Positions 1-10,818 of a stretch of DNA of 64,000 bases are shown here, one piece after another. The notes below the pieces were generated by a model, which ran no database searches, was not told where the DNA came from, and saw only the letters and a list, made by a program, of their open reading frames with translations. Numbering within the stretch: the first letter of the stretch is position 1; every line of letters begins with the position of its first letter. Source of the DNA: Micractinium sp. NFX-FRZ (taxonomy: Eukaryota > Chlorophyta > Trebouxiophyceae > Chlorellales > Chlorellaceae); the NCBI GenBank assembly GCA_029339195.1, contig JAPTJF010000131.1:1-64000 (forward strand). The letters are read 5' to 3'. Both the position numbers and the translations under genes were made by a program.

Positions 1-751
1 CTTAGGCTGTTTCCTGGAACTCTTGCTTGCAAGCTGAGAAGGAAGCACATGTAACAGCACGTTGCATAGCATTAGCATCTCACAGTGCAGGGGGGCAAAC
101 GAAGGGAAGAGGGGTCAAAGGAGGGGCAGAGGAGGGCACGGGGTGGGCTGCTCGCTCCGCCAGCGAGAAAGGACGCAACAGGGGTGGGTGCAAGGGGCAA
201 AGCCGCACAGGGAGTGACATAAAACGTGCGGTAGATGAGAGGCAAGAGGGCTGGTATCTCCGTGCGGGGCTGGGAGGGCGCACTGCACACGGGCGAAAGC
301 GGTACCATCAAACTGGGCCCAGCAGTCGAGGTGGGCGGGTGGGACACTCGGCTTGGCAGAACCACATGCCTGCTGCCAACTGGCGGGCGGCCGCCAGCAG
401 TGGGCAACAGCCAGCACGGACATGAAAGCGGAAAATCGAGTGCAGGGGACAGCGCACTGCAGCCGAGTTCGTGCCGTGTGTGCAGCGGCACGGCGGCAGC
501 GGCGGCGGCACAAGCCAGGTGGCCCTCGGCAGCCAGCTACATACGTTTGTGGGGTGCTGGTTGTGGTACAGGGTGCATGGATGTGGCGCTCCATGCCCTC
601 CCAGGCTGGCCACCATGCCTGGGGTGGGCGCGCTTGGCGCACTGTCCACCGAAGAGGGCATGCACGGTGTCGGGCTGCCGTCCACCAGGTTGGTGCTGTC
701 CCAGCTCAGCGCTGCCAGGTTGGCGCCAGCTCACTTGTTTGACTTGACCAG
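1..751. other. region without a supported gene (left edge)
   Basis: No reading frame here has splice-site or motif support. On the minus strand this is downstream of the stop at 752-754, so part of it is probably the 3' UTR of that fragment. A short GGC-rich tract lies near 485-510. Confidence 0.5.
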
Positions 752-1249
752 TCAAAACAGAATGAGCCTGCAGCCTGCTTTCTTCCCGCTCTCATTGCCG
801 CTGCTCTTCCCATTCTCGCTGCCCACCTCGTTGGCCTGCGCACACGAGTTGGGGGGTGCGGGGAAGGGGCAGGGGTGAGCTGTACAGCGGAGTGATATAT
901 GTGAGGAGCAACTGTCTTCCCGTTCTCAGTGCCCGACTTGTCAGCCTGCGGAAAGAGGTGCGAGAAGGAATGCATGAGGGGAGGAGGCAGGGTCAGCTTG
1001 TGGAATGACATTCAGAGCACCCTTCTTCCGGTATTCGCTGCCACTCTGATCGCCTAGGCAACAGCAGGGCAGCCGCTGCAGGTGGCGGGTCCCACGCACA
1101 CGCCCACACATCCGCCCGCCTGCCCTGCGCCGTCCCACCTGGCCCGCCGCCGCCCGCTCCTCGCTCAGCCGTGCCTGCACGTCTGCCTGCCGGCTCTGCC
1201 ACCAGGCGATGGTGTTGGAGGCATTGGCCAGGTTCTCGGGAACCTCGTC
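752..1249 (-). CDS. 3' end of an unidentified gene, 5' part missing
   Basis: Two exons can be supported. The first (1249-1139, 37 codons) opens after a TGTGCAG acceptor, ends at CAG|GTGGGA and encodes an amphipathic, coiled-coil-like stretch with the motif NASNTIAWWQSRQADVQARL. The second (835-752, 27 residues plus TGA) opens after GTGCGCAG and encodes a Gly/Ser/Asn/Lys-rich tail. Both are phase 0. No upstream exon can be found, because the catalase exons on the opposite strand begin at 1547 and nothing between 1250 and 1546 reads as coding on either strand. Two further diverged copies of the last exon's start lie between the two exons, one of them (from about 945 downward) in a long open frame, so the choice of terminal exon is uncertain. 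I do not recognise the family. Confidence 0.45.
769..1055 (-). repeat. three diverged tandem copies of an acceptor plus exon start
   Basis: Reading leftward on the minus strand, an acceptor-like CAG or TAG followed by a diverged GCCAACGAGGTGGGCAGCGA-type sequence occurs near 1055, 945 and 835. Each copy keeps a GAGAAYGGGAAG-like core, though the first copy has lost a base. The last copy is the exon start used in the gene model. Confidence 0.55.
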
Positions 1250-1546
1250 CTGCACACATTAGCAGGCAGGGGCAGGGAGCAGATTGAGAGGCAATTTAGA
1301 AGGCAGAATAGGAGGCATAGGTGACCAAGGCCCCATCGCGGCCCTGGCATTTGTTGGAGAGGGAGTTGCCACAAGATGGCGCACAAGATGGTGGGCAAAG
1401 CAAAGCGCATGCGGTGCTGCGGGTCAGCAGGACCGACGCCAGCTGGCCAGGTTGCCAGCGAGAGGAGGCGGCAGCGCGTGTCTCATGCTCACCCAGCGCT
1501 TGCGTGCCGCCTCGGCGAGCCCTTCCCCCCCTTCCATTCACCGCAG
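1250..1546. other. junction between two head-to-head 5'-truncated genes
   Basis: This stretch separates the minus-strand exon at 1249-1139 from the first catalase exon at 1547. It holds no catalase N-terminal coding sequence and no convincing exon on the minus strand. Only the acceptor for each neighbouring exon (CTGCAC at 1251, CCGCAG at 1541-1546) is recognisable. Confidence 0.6.
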
Positions 1547-4500
1547 GTGTTCTTCATCCGCGACGGCATGGTCTTCCCTGACATGGTGCACTCACTGAAG
1601 CCAAACCCGAAGAGCCACATCCAGGTGGGGGGGCAGACGGGTGGGCTTGGGCTGAGGAGGGGTGCAGGCAGCCGTACAAGACGTGGCTGGGCGGATACGG
1701 TAGGGGTGTTGACGGTGAGGTGCGTGCCTTGAGCTTAGCATGCTCCCTGTGCACCGGCTGTGTTCACCTGGCCCCTCTTTCCCTTCCCTCCTCTCCTTCC
1801 CGCGCTCGCAGGAGGGCTGGCGCATCGCCGACTTCTTCTCCCACCACCCCGAGGCCATGCACATGGTGGGCGGGCCGGCGGACGGGGTGCTGGGCCGGCG
1901 GTCTTATGCTGCTGCCGGCAGGCGGAGCCTACCGCTGAGGAGGGAACACGCGCTGTGGCTCGTAGCCCCCAGCGGCTGCTGCCCCTTTCCTGCACCTCCC
2001 GCTTTTGTGTTCACCAACGGGCGCATGCCGCTCAACCCTCTGCCTCATCCGATGCTGTTGGTGCCTCCACTGTCCTGCGCTCACCGTCCCGCGCTGTGCC
2101 CCCACTTTTGTTCTCAACTCTCCCCTCCTCACCCCCTTCCTCGCTCGTCCCACCTGCCGCGCAGTTCACCTTCCTGCTGGACGACTGGGGCGTGCCGGCA
2201 AACTACCGCCACATGGAGGGCTTTGGGGTGCACACTTTTGTGCTGGTGAATGCGGAGGGCAAGGAGACGCTGGTCAAGTTCCACTGGAAGCCCACCTGCG
2301 GTGAGCACCGCCCTAATGCATGCTTGATTCTCAGTGCCTGCGGTTAGCATGGGTTTGGTTGGTGTGGGATTGAGCACGCGTGTACGCCTGCCCTAGCACT
2401 CTCCCGGCATGCCCCACCCGCCCGTCTCGGGCGCTCCTGAATGGTGCTCCAGCATGCCACAACAACACTTGCCAGGTTCGTCCACTCAGCCACCCCACAC
2501 ACCCCTCCAACAACCGTAATGCCCCCCTGCAGGCGTGAAGTTCCTTTTGGAGGACGAGGCAGTGGTGGTGGGCGGCACCAACCACAGCCACGCCACACAG
2601 GTGCTGGGGAGGGGATTTGTTGGCCGGGCGGGGGTGAGGGGATTGAGGGGTTTGGAGCACAAGAGGCCGGCCAGGAAAGAGCAGTACCCGCCGCACACCC
2701 TGCTGCGCGTTGTGTGCCATCGGTTCGTACGTGCTTACCTGCACTGCCGCACCACTGTGCTGCAGGACCTGTTTGACTCCATCTCCCGTGGCGAGTACCC
2801 CGAGTGGCGCCTCCTCATCCAGACCATGGACCCAGAGGTGGGCGGCGGGGTGTGGGCTCGAGGGCAGTGTGTTTCGTTTGGTTTTGCGGGGCCCTGCCCA
2901 TTGTGCGTGCCCGTCCCGATGCGTTTGTTAAAGATAATGTTGATAAACGTGTGTTGCTTCGCTCCGTTTCTCCCGCCTCTTGCAGATGCAGGACAGCTAC
3001 GAGTTTGACCCCCTGGATGTGACCAAGATCTGGCCGGAAGACGTCTTCCCCCTGCAGCCCGTGGGGCGCATGGTGCTGAACCGGTGAGCGGCACACAGGA
3101 CAACATCAGTTCTACATAGCTGGGGTCGCACAAGCAGCACCTGACCCGTGGTTAGCCTGCGGCTCACATCAACCGCCCTCCGCATCGCTCGCCCACACGA
3201 GTGCGCCCCCGTCCCGGCTGCCGCGAAGTCATGAAATACCTCCTTCACCACCACTTGTGCGTGTCATTGAACCGCGTGCTTGCTTGCTTGCTTGCTTGCT
3301 CACCTCCCCTCCCCCGCTCCCGCAGCAACCCCGACAACTTCTTCAACGAGAACGAGCAGCTGGCCTTCTGCCCCGCCCTGGTGGTGCCTGGTGAGGGGGG
3401 CAGGTGGTTCGGCTGGGTGGGGGCCGAAGGACAGGGCAGCCGGCATTCTGTGGGCGGGTGGGGTTGGGGTGGGGGCGGCTCGCAGAAGAGGAAAGGCGCA
3501 GAGCGGTGCGGCCTGGGGACCAACTGCCTGCTTCCTGCTCTGCCTTCCCTTGCACCCCGCAGGCATCCACTGCAGCGGCGGCCAGCTGCTGCAGACGTGC
3601 ACCTGCTCCCTTTTCAGTGTTCATTTGAAAGCCTAAACGCCCCGCTGCCTGCCCTGCTTCCCTTCTCCCCCGTGCAGGCATCCACTGCAGCGACGACAAG
3701 CTGCTGCAGACGCCCATCTGCTCCCTTTTCAGTGCTCATTTGAAAGCCTAATCGCCCCGTTGTCTGCCGTGCCTGCCCTGCCCTGCCTTCCCTTCTCCCC
3801 CTGCAGGCATCCACTACAGCGATGACAAGCTGCTGCAGACGCGCATCTTTTCGTACCAGGACACGCAGCGCCACCGCCTTGGCGGCAACTACCTCATGCT
3901 GCCCGTCAACGCGCCCCGCTGCCCGCACCACAACAACCACCACGACGGATTCATGAACTTCATGCAGCGCAGCGAGGAGGTGAGGGGAGGGGGGCGGGGA
4001 GGGGGATCACCCTATGGGTGTTTTCTGCCAAAGTCAGGGACTCTGTGCAGTGCAGTGAGGAGGTAAGGGGAGGGGGGCGAGGAGGGAGATCCCCCTGTGT
4101 GTGTGTGTGTGTGTTTTTTGTGAAGTCGCTGACTCTGTGCAGTGCAGCGAGGAGTTGAGAGGGGGGACACAGCGGGTGCATAAGCTTCATGCGTGGCAGC
4201 TAGAATACCAGGGAAAGCAGCGGCACTGTTGAAAAAGGGGGGTGGGTAGCGGGCTGGGGAGCGGGGAACACAAGACGCAGGGAAGCGGCTGCAATTTAGC
4301 GCAGCAAAGTGGTGGGTGCTGCCCCTGCCGAGGCGTGTGTAGCCCCGCCCTGGCCCATCTGCCAGCATCAACTGCTTGCCCACTCTGCTCCCTCCCCACC
4401 TGCCCTCTGGCTCCTCCCCGCCTGCCCCGCCGCAGGTCAACTACTTCCCCAGCCGGTTTGACCCGGTGCGCCAGGCGGAGCGCTACCCCATCCCGTCGCG

Positions 4501-5526
4501 CCCCCTCGGCGGCCGCCGCGAGCGCGGTGAGTGGTTGTTTCTGTTCTGCTCCTCGTGCGTTGTGGCAAGCTGGCGGGTGCACATTGGGTGCGCTGGTCCC
4601 CGCATGTGCAAGCTGAACACTCTCGGTGCTCTGCCAGCCGACCCTGCCCGCCGGCGCCCTGCACCCGCCACCCGACCCGAGGCAAGTTGCCACCTTGTCG
4701 GCCCCCGCCTCGTATCCCTCCCTCCTTTCTCCCGCAGCCGTCATCCCCAAGGATCCCCAAGGCAAATGCTTTCCCAGCAGCTTGTACAACACCCACACAA
4801 TGCGACACCACCCCAACCCTGACCATTGCAACACCCGTCCTCCCCCCTCGCCCACCACTGCCCGCAGCCGTCATCCCCAAGGAGAACAACTTCCAGCAGC
4901 CGGGGCAGCGCTACCGCAGCTGGGACGCCGCGCGCCAGGACCGCTTTGTGCAGCGCATGGCCGACATTCTGCTGGACCCGCGCTGCACCCAGGTGCGTCT
5001 TGATTGGGGATAGCAAGGGCTGGAGCTGTGGGCGGCTTGGGCCAGACCTCCGGCGCTGGGCCCGCCCTGCAGCCAAGCGGGACTAGGGGCATGGCCTTCC
5101 CTCGGGTGCCCGGGCAGGAGGGGAGGATGTGGTAGTGTAGTGCACCTAGGTGGTGCTTATGGTGCCGGAGCTGTGTTGGACGCGTGTTGGGGACTCTTGG
5201 GGCTGCCAGTGGCATGTGTGGGGTGGGGGTTGGAAGGGTGCGGTGCTGAGGGGCAGGCTGGGTGGCGGGGGGACGTGCTGCTGGACCAGCACGGCACCCG
5301 CTGCTTGCCCCCTTCTTCCCCAGGCTGCAAGCGCCCCCATCCACTGCAGCTGTCAGATAACAGGGGGCAGCAGCTAGGCACAGTTGTCTCACCGCACCCC
5401 GCCCTACCCCACCCTGCCTCCGTGTCGCAGGAGATCCGCCGCGTGTGGCTGGGCATGCTGTCGCAGTGCGACGCCGGCATGGGGCAGAAGGTGGCGACCA
5501 AGCTGCAGGCCCAGGCGGCGCTGTAA
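1547..5526 (+). CDS. catalase, 5' part missing
   Basis: Haem catalase, decomposing H2O2 to water and O2, usually in the peroxisome. Eleven exons fit in phase: 1547-1624, 1812-1865, 2165-2300, 2533-2600, 2766-2837, 2986-3083, 3326-3390, 3807-3979, 4436-4526, 4868-4992 and 5431-5526. They encode 351 residues. Diagnostic motifs are [39 protein letters not shown] and the proximal haem-ligand motif [12 protein letters not shown], with the ligand Tyr codon at 3854-3856. The family is about 490-530 residues long. The missing N-terminal 130-140 residues should hold the catalytic distal His (in an ERVVHA-type motif) and the distal Asn just before VFFIRDG, and neither is anywhere in 1-1546. The protein ends in AAL, a poor match to a PTS1. 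Several introns hold partial copies of neighbouring exon edges. Family assignment is certain; whether the gene is intact is not. Confidence 0.93.
3555..3865 (+). repeat. tandem copies of the catalase exon-8 acceptor and exon start
   Basis: The acceptor plus GCATCCACT, AGC, CAGCTGCTGCAGACG-type exon start occurs at 3563, 3678 and 3807, at spacings of 115 and 129 nt. Only the third copy continues the catalase frame. The first two share CTCCCTTTTCAGTG and GAAAGCCTAA and meet an in-frame TAA after about two dozen codons, so splicing to either would truncate the enzyme. They are pseudo-exons within the intron. Confidence 0.9.
3962..4165 (+). repeat. tandem copies of the catalase exon-8 end and donor
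   Basis: The exon end GCAGCGAGGAG|GTGAGGGGAGG (donor at 3980) is repeated as GCAGTGAGGAG|GTAAGGGGAGG near 4048-4072 and as GCAGCGAGGAG|TTGAGAG near 4143-4162. The second copy keeps a perfect donor and the third has lost the GT. A (GT)n tract at 4096-4113 lies between copies two and three. Confidence 0.85.
4731..4890 (+). repeat. duplicated catalase exon-10 acceptor and exon start
   Basis: CCCGCAG|CCGTCATCCCCAAGGA occurs at 4731-4753 and again at 4861-4883, where it opens the real exon at 4868. The upstream copy diverges after the shared PKD/PKE codons. It keeps an intact acceptor in the same phase. Confidence 0.85.
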
Positions 5527-6086
5527 CGTGGCGCTCCTAGCAATCTGCAGGCCGCGGCGCCCGCTGCGTGTGCGTCCGTGCAGCTTCTCCAGCTGCCGGC
5601 GTTCGCCGCAACGGCTGCTGAGGTGCAGCGCGTTTGTCTGCTGCACGGCCAGAGCAGCAGCTCGGCCAGCCGACATGCGAGGCACGCGCGCAGCATCAGC
5701 CAGCGACGTGCCAGTTGGGGAGATCTGTGTAGCGCCCCCGGCTTGACCTAACGCCACCCCAGGTAGCAAGTAGTGTGTTGTGTTTGTTGCGTTCAAAACC
5801 AATCAAAGCCATCTGCCACGGGCCCAGGTCGTACCAGAGGCTTTTTTCCACGTCCAGCCCCCTTTGCCCGGCTGCCCTGTGCAGCCGGGCCCTCTTTTCG
5901 GCGGCCCGGACTTTTGCTCTTGCCTCTGCTGCCCTGCCCCCAGTGTGCCAACCCCATACGTGTCCCGACCTCCTGCCCCCCATCTTCTTAGCGTCTCCCT
6001 TTTGACATGTAACATGTTTAGCGCCAAACAGTGACCAGCAAGAGCACAAGCATAGCAAGTTATGACCAGCAGTTTGAGGTTGGCGC
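5527..6086. other. convergent 3' regions
   Basis: This lies between the catalase stop and the stop of the minus-strand secreted-protein gene. It contains the catalase poly(A) signal at 6008-6012 and otherwise no supported coding sequence. Confidence 0.6.
6008..6012 (+). terminator. TGTAA poly(A) signal (catalase)
   Basis: TGTAA, the usual chlorophyte polyadenylation signal, lies 482 nt after the catalase stop inside the near-palindrome ACATGTAACATGT. Confidence 0.6.
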
Positions 6087-7168
6087 TCATCTCAGAGCTA
6101 GCGCCACCAGCAGTGCCGCAAGGCTGCAGACCATCATGAGTGCCGGTGACACGGCACGTGCGCTGGCTGCCCCCCAGATGCTGATAAACTCCACCGGCTG
6201 CACCCCCAGGATTGCGCTGGTGGCTTGCATCAGCTGCAGGCGCAGGAGCATGGGTGGGTGGGGGCCGGGGTATGAGGGAAAGGAGGGAGTGGCCAGGCAG
6301 CGTGGGATGAGGGAGGATTGAAAGCAATGAGGTGGGAGGCAATGGGCGGCGGATGGTGCACGCAAAGAGCGCACCCTACCATGCCCCCTGCCATCAACCC
6401 CCCGCCCGTCGAACAGCCAGCACCCACCCCTGAACCAGCACCCACCCACTCTACCCGCCACACCTACCTGGAAGTCATAGATGCACTGCTGGGCTCCTAG
6501 AGTGCGGATCTGGATGGCGTTGGGGTTGCCGCCAGCCGTGACAACGAAGGGGGTGGCAGGGATGAAGGTGGGTCTGACAGAGTCGGGTGGGAAGGTGCCG
6601 TCAGCCTGCTGGTTGTTGCCGCTGGCGTCTGCGGTGATGGCAGCCACGCCCTCCGGGCAGTCGATGATTTCGCCCTTCAGCACTGCGAAACCCATGGGCG
6701 GTGGCAGGACTTTGAGGGAGTCGGATGCGGCGCGCAGGCCCAGCCGGCCCGCCTGGCCGCACGCCGTGAGGAACGTCTGGTTGCAGGCAGCGGCGCCGGT
6801 GATTTCGCTGCGGTACTCAATGTAGCCGCGGATGCGGTAGTCCAGCATGGTGGTGGCCTGAGGTGGGCACGGTTTGGAGTATAGATTTAGGTCAGAAGTG
6901 CAATAGGGCGGCGCAGGCGACGCCCGCCGGCAAGGAGCGGGCAGGGGCGGCGGTGCCGGTGGTGGCGGCGGCGGCGGCGGCAGGTGGGAGCAGCCGCTAC
7001 TTTGGAGGGCCTGCGGCTCCCTGGCGCATCGGAAGAAGCGCACTGAACATCCACCGACATCAGCTCAGCACCAAGCAAGGCCGTCAACGCCCCGCATTTG
7101 CTCAATGCGCAACGCACCTGCGCAGGCCAGGCCGCGCCAAGCGCCAGCAGCAGCACCCACAGAACCAT
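6087..7168 (-). CDS. secreted, possibly GPI-anchored protein, 195 aa
   Basis: Three phase-0 exons: 7168-7118, 6857-6468 and 6233-6087, joined by clean GT-AG introns. The first exon is almost exactly a signal peptide (MVLWVLLLALGAAWPAQ). The 130-residue middle exon has four Cys, in CNQTF, TACG, DCPEG and QQCIYDF contexts, and a Gly-Asn-Pro-rich segment. The last exon ends in a hydrophobic tail (SPALMMVCSLAALLVALAL) with only Arg after it, the layout of a GPI-anchor signal or a C-terminal membrane anchor. The product should therefore be exported to the cell surface. I do not recognise a family. Confidence 0.8.
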
Positions 7169-7585
7169 GCTGGTGACGGTGAGCGGAAAGTGTTGGCGTT
7201 AGATGCAACGGGGTGCAAGGAATGCAGCAGCTGGTCTCCCCCAATGCCAGGCTGGACACCCGCTTGGCCCCAGTTCCCGCCCCCATTCCCCGAGTACGCT
7301 ATTCCTACGTGCGTAAATGCTCTGAGTCCTGCTCAAAAATCAGTCAGACCACTTCCGGACGACACCGAACGCGCCCTCCGCCGCTCCCCCCGCCTTGGGC
7401 CTTCCTGGGCGGGCAAAGGAAGGCGTGGGGACGTACAAGGCGGCTTGTAGGCGGCCAAGGCGAGTGAGACGCGGGCGCTGCAGAAAGTGGGCCCCGTAGG
7501 GCAGGCGGCAGGGCGGCGGCACTGTGCCCGCTCGTCGCCCGGCACCCACCAGCTCGCCCCAGCTCAACTCTCGCTGCCCTGCAGG
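7169..7585. other. divergent intergenic region, likely shared promoter
   Basis: It separates the start codons of the minus-strand secreted-protein gene and the plus-strand Gln-rich gene. No TATA box is evident. A possible acceptor (CCTGCAG at 7578-7584) directly before the plus-strand ATG leaves open an untranslated first exon. Confidence 0.5.
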
Positions 7586-9555
7586 ATGCGCCGGCAGCGT
7601 CGAACTTCTGCAGCGTCTGGCGCCAAGCCGCCTAGTGCGCTCAGCAACCGGGTCGCCGCACTGCTTGGTGACATACCGCCTGCGTTCCCGCCCGAAGCCG
7701 CAGCCGCACCCGACAAGCAGCAGCATCGCCGCCGCTCCCTGTCAACCGCCACGGCGCAGGCTTGGGGGCACGCCCTTGACTCGGCAGAGCAGCGGTTGGC
7801 GGAGCTGCAGCCAAGCCGCAGGTGCACCGAGCCGGGGCAGGCCAGCATTGCCAGCGCACTGCCCTCCCCCCGGCCCTCCACAGCCGCAGCAGCACAGCAG
7901 TCCGGCGGCGGATCGCCGGCGCGGGCGCCTGGGGGCAGCCCAGCCGGCGCGCTGCCTCCGCTGCACCGCCTGGCCAAAGCGTCGCCATTCAAAGCTGCAG
8001 GCAGCCAGCCCGGGAGCCCGGACAGCCCAGGCAAGGGGCGCCGCCTGCGGCGCAGCATGAGGCAGAAGCCACGGCCATCGCTGTCTGGGCGGCCCGCGCT
8101 TGGCGGCTGCGAGGCGGACGAAGGGGCGGCAGAGGCGTCAGCAGCCTCTACACAGCGTGAGCAGCAGCAGGATGAGCCACCGGGCGAGCTGGGCAGCGCA
8201 CGTCCGCTGCCTGCGGTTCCGCGCAGCCTGCAGCTGGAGCTGCTGTCGCTGCTGCGCCGGCAGCGGGACTATGTCGGCGTCCGCAAGCAGGTGGGGACAG
8301 ATTGAGGGGTTTGGGCAGGGCATGAGGCGGTGCCGCCTCTGTGTGTTGTTGAACCGGCTCTGTGGCTGGTTGCATAGAAGCTGACGCCCGCTTGGCGGGG
8401 ATGCCGGCTTGCCTGCTTGCAAAGGGCGCCCGCCTGCCTGCCTGCCTATCTGCTTGCCTGCCTGCCTGCAGACTGCCTGCCTGTGGACTGCACAACAAAT
8501 AATTTTGAATATGTTCCCCTCCTGTCCCGCAGGCGCACCACCGGCACCTCTCCAAGCTGCAGCGCCGGATGTCCAAGCTGCAGACGCAGTGGCTGGAGCT
8601 TCCCGAGGCCAGCATCAGCGGCACAGCACGCAGGCGGCTGCGGCTGCAGCTGCAGCTGGGGATTGTGCAGCCAGCGCGCCCTGCTGTGCAGCCAGCGCAG
8701 CAGCAGCAGCAGCCTGAGCAGCAGCAGCAGCAGCAGCAGCCAGAGCAGCAGCAGCAGCCAAAGCAGCAGCAGCAGCAGCAGGGGGCAAGTGAGGCCCATT
8801 CCCAGGCAGCGTCATCCGGGCGGCAGGCGGGGACCTCAAGCTCCCCCGGCAGGTCGCGGCTTGCCCCCTCAGCAGTCCCACCTCTGGCTCTGGAGCCCCC
8901 TCCGGTTGCTGGCCTGGTGACCGAGGTGACACTGCGCCTGTCAGCGGAAGCGGCGGCGAAAGTGGCAGCGCACGCAGGGAGCGGAGTCGCTGCCGCCTCT
9001 GAGGCTGCCTTCTTCCTGCCGGCGCTGGGCTGGCAGAGCGGCCGTGGGTCACCGCCCGCCACCCCCAAGCTGGCAGGAGGCGCAGGCCGCGGGCACCCTG
9101 CTGCGGGGCACGGCCTGCCACCGCTGCCCCACAGCCGCCCGGGCGTCCCTGACAGCTTGATTCATCCTTTTGCTGGAGGCGGCCGCAGCCCGGCACTGGA
9201 GCGCCTGAAGCTGGCGCAGATGCATGCGCCGCTGCCAGCCAGGCGGCGCACCACCAACAGCGGGGCAGACGACCGCGAGCTACAGCAGCGGGGCTGCCCT
9301 GCCAGCTCCCCGCCCCAGCCCAGCCTGCTACGGTGGGAGGCTTCAGCCGGGGACGTGAGCAGGTCTGTCAGCACCCAGCACCCTCTGGCGCAGCGTCTGG
9401 GTGCTGAGGCGTCAGCACCCGCGTTGGGCAGTGAGGACAGCGGGGCGGGGCGCATGGCGGCGCTCATGGCGCTCAAGCTGCGGCGGCGCACCAGTCAGGC
9501 CGACCAGATGACGGCGGGCGGTGGGGGCTCCAGGCCCACCACAGCACCCAGCTGA
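7586..9555 (+). CDS. Gln/Ala/Ser-rich hypothetical protein, 575 aa
   Basis: Two exons, 7586-8290 and 8533-9555, joined in phase 0. The ATG at 7586 (MRRQRRTSAASGAK) is the first one with protein-like sequence after it; an in-frame ATG at 7487 is less likely because a good acceptor sits between them. The N-terminal half is basic and Ser/Pro-rich. At the exon junction comes a short helical segment (SLQLELLSLLRRQRDYVG, then HLSKLQRRMSKLQTQW) likely to form a coiled coil. A CAG/CAA tract at about 8697-8782 encodes long Gln runs interrupted by Pro-Glu. A regulatory protein is possible but there is no recognisable domain. The intron carries a (CCTG)n tract near 8410-8475. Confidence 0.72.
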
Positions 9556-10399
9556 GATGCCGCCTGCAGGCCCAGGGAGCGGATGCAGGTACATCAAAGT
9601 AAATATAAGGCTGGTAGCTTAGAAGGTAACCAGCTGCCAGTGTAAGGTCATGGTGTGCTGCGCACTTACTTCCCTGCGCTACAGCGCCTGTGCCGCGGCA
9701 CCCCACTTCATGGCTGCGCTGCCCGGTTGCTCTGCTGCTGTCGTGTTGCTCTGCTGCTGTCGTGTAAGCTTCAATGCTGAGGCATTCCGAGTTTGGGGCT
9801 GAGTTGCCCTGCCAGCCGGTGTGGAAGAGGGGCAAGCTGACGCAGTGTCTGCAGCTGATAGGCAGAAGGCAGACGGGGAGGGACAGACAGGGTCAAGAAC
9901 TGTACTGCCCCCCTGCACCTGCAAGCTTGCATACAGAGTTACACATACGTAGGCCATGTCTGTGGGCTGCAGGCGGCACGTGCATTGTGACCCAGCGCAT
10001 GCATTCCCTTGCCTTCTCCACCTCAGTTCACTGTCACCAGTTCTGTACATCCGTCACCCGTGCCTGGCTGCAAGAACAAAAGACAAAAGAAGGCGGAAGA
10101 AGAGTGGGGCAAGGCTGCCTCGGGCACGCCGCGGCAGCTCCCCCGCCGCCAGCAGCAGTGCTGGCCGAGGGAGCTGGGGGCAGCCGATGCACACACTGTC
10201 AGGGCGCAAGCCTGCAGGATGCCACACTTATGCCTTTTGTGTACGTTTTATTGGGCAGCAGAGGGCAAGCAGTGAGGAGTTTCCTTCCAATGATTCCACG
10301 CATCAAGAAGGGGGTGGAAGGAACCCGGCAGGACTGCACTGCTTCGTCCAAGGCTGCTTCTCTTTCGCAGGGCTGCTTGCCTCGGCCCGTTCCTGCATC
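9556..10399. other. intergenic region and 5' leader
   Basis: It holds the 3' end of the upstream gene and the leader of the membrane-protein gene. The frame of the latter is open back to 9956, but the upstream residues look random, so I treat them as untranslated. Confidence 0.5.
9641..9645 (+). terminator. TGTAA poly(A) signal
   Basis: TGTAA 86 nt after the stop of the Gln-rich gene. A second TGTAA is at 9763-9767, next to a duplicated TGCTCTGCTGCTGTCGTG. Confidence 0.55.
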
Positions 10400-10786
10400 A
10401 TGCCGACCGCGGCACCTGCCCGCCCCGCCTACTGGCAGCCTGCCCTCGACAGACTGGGCGCTCTCATCCTTGCCCTCGTCGTCCTGCCAGCCTGGCTGCG
10501 GTGGGCACAGGGCAGCGACTACAGCTGGGCTGAGCGCGCAGAGGCAGCGGGATTGCTCCTGCCGCTGTCGGCACTGACGCTTCTCACATTCGCGCGCCCC
10601 TACCAGCGCTGGCGCACGTGGGCGGTGTCCGCCCTCAGGCTGACTTGCCTGGTGCTGGTCCCTGAGACGGCACTGACAGAGCCAAAGCTGAGCAGCAGGC
10701 CCTCTCCCGGCCTGGCGGGAGCACTGGTGGACGCAGTGCACGTCCTCCTGGGTGCGCAAGTGAAGCAGCGGGCGCAGGCCATACAG

Positions 10787-10818
<32 letters not shown>

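Noticed and set aside
3807..4165. Alternative reading of the exon-8 copies as a duplicated functional exon
   Set aside because: The upstream copies stop in frame and the downstream ones carry only the last few codons, so neither can replace exon 8.
8697..8782. CAG tract as a CRISPR-like or structural repeat
   Set aside because: It is a simple trinucleotide run coding for Gln within an open exon, with no spacers.
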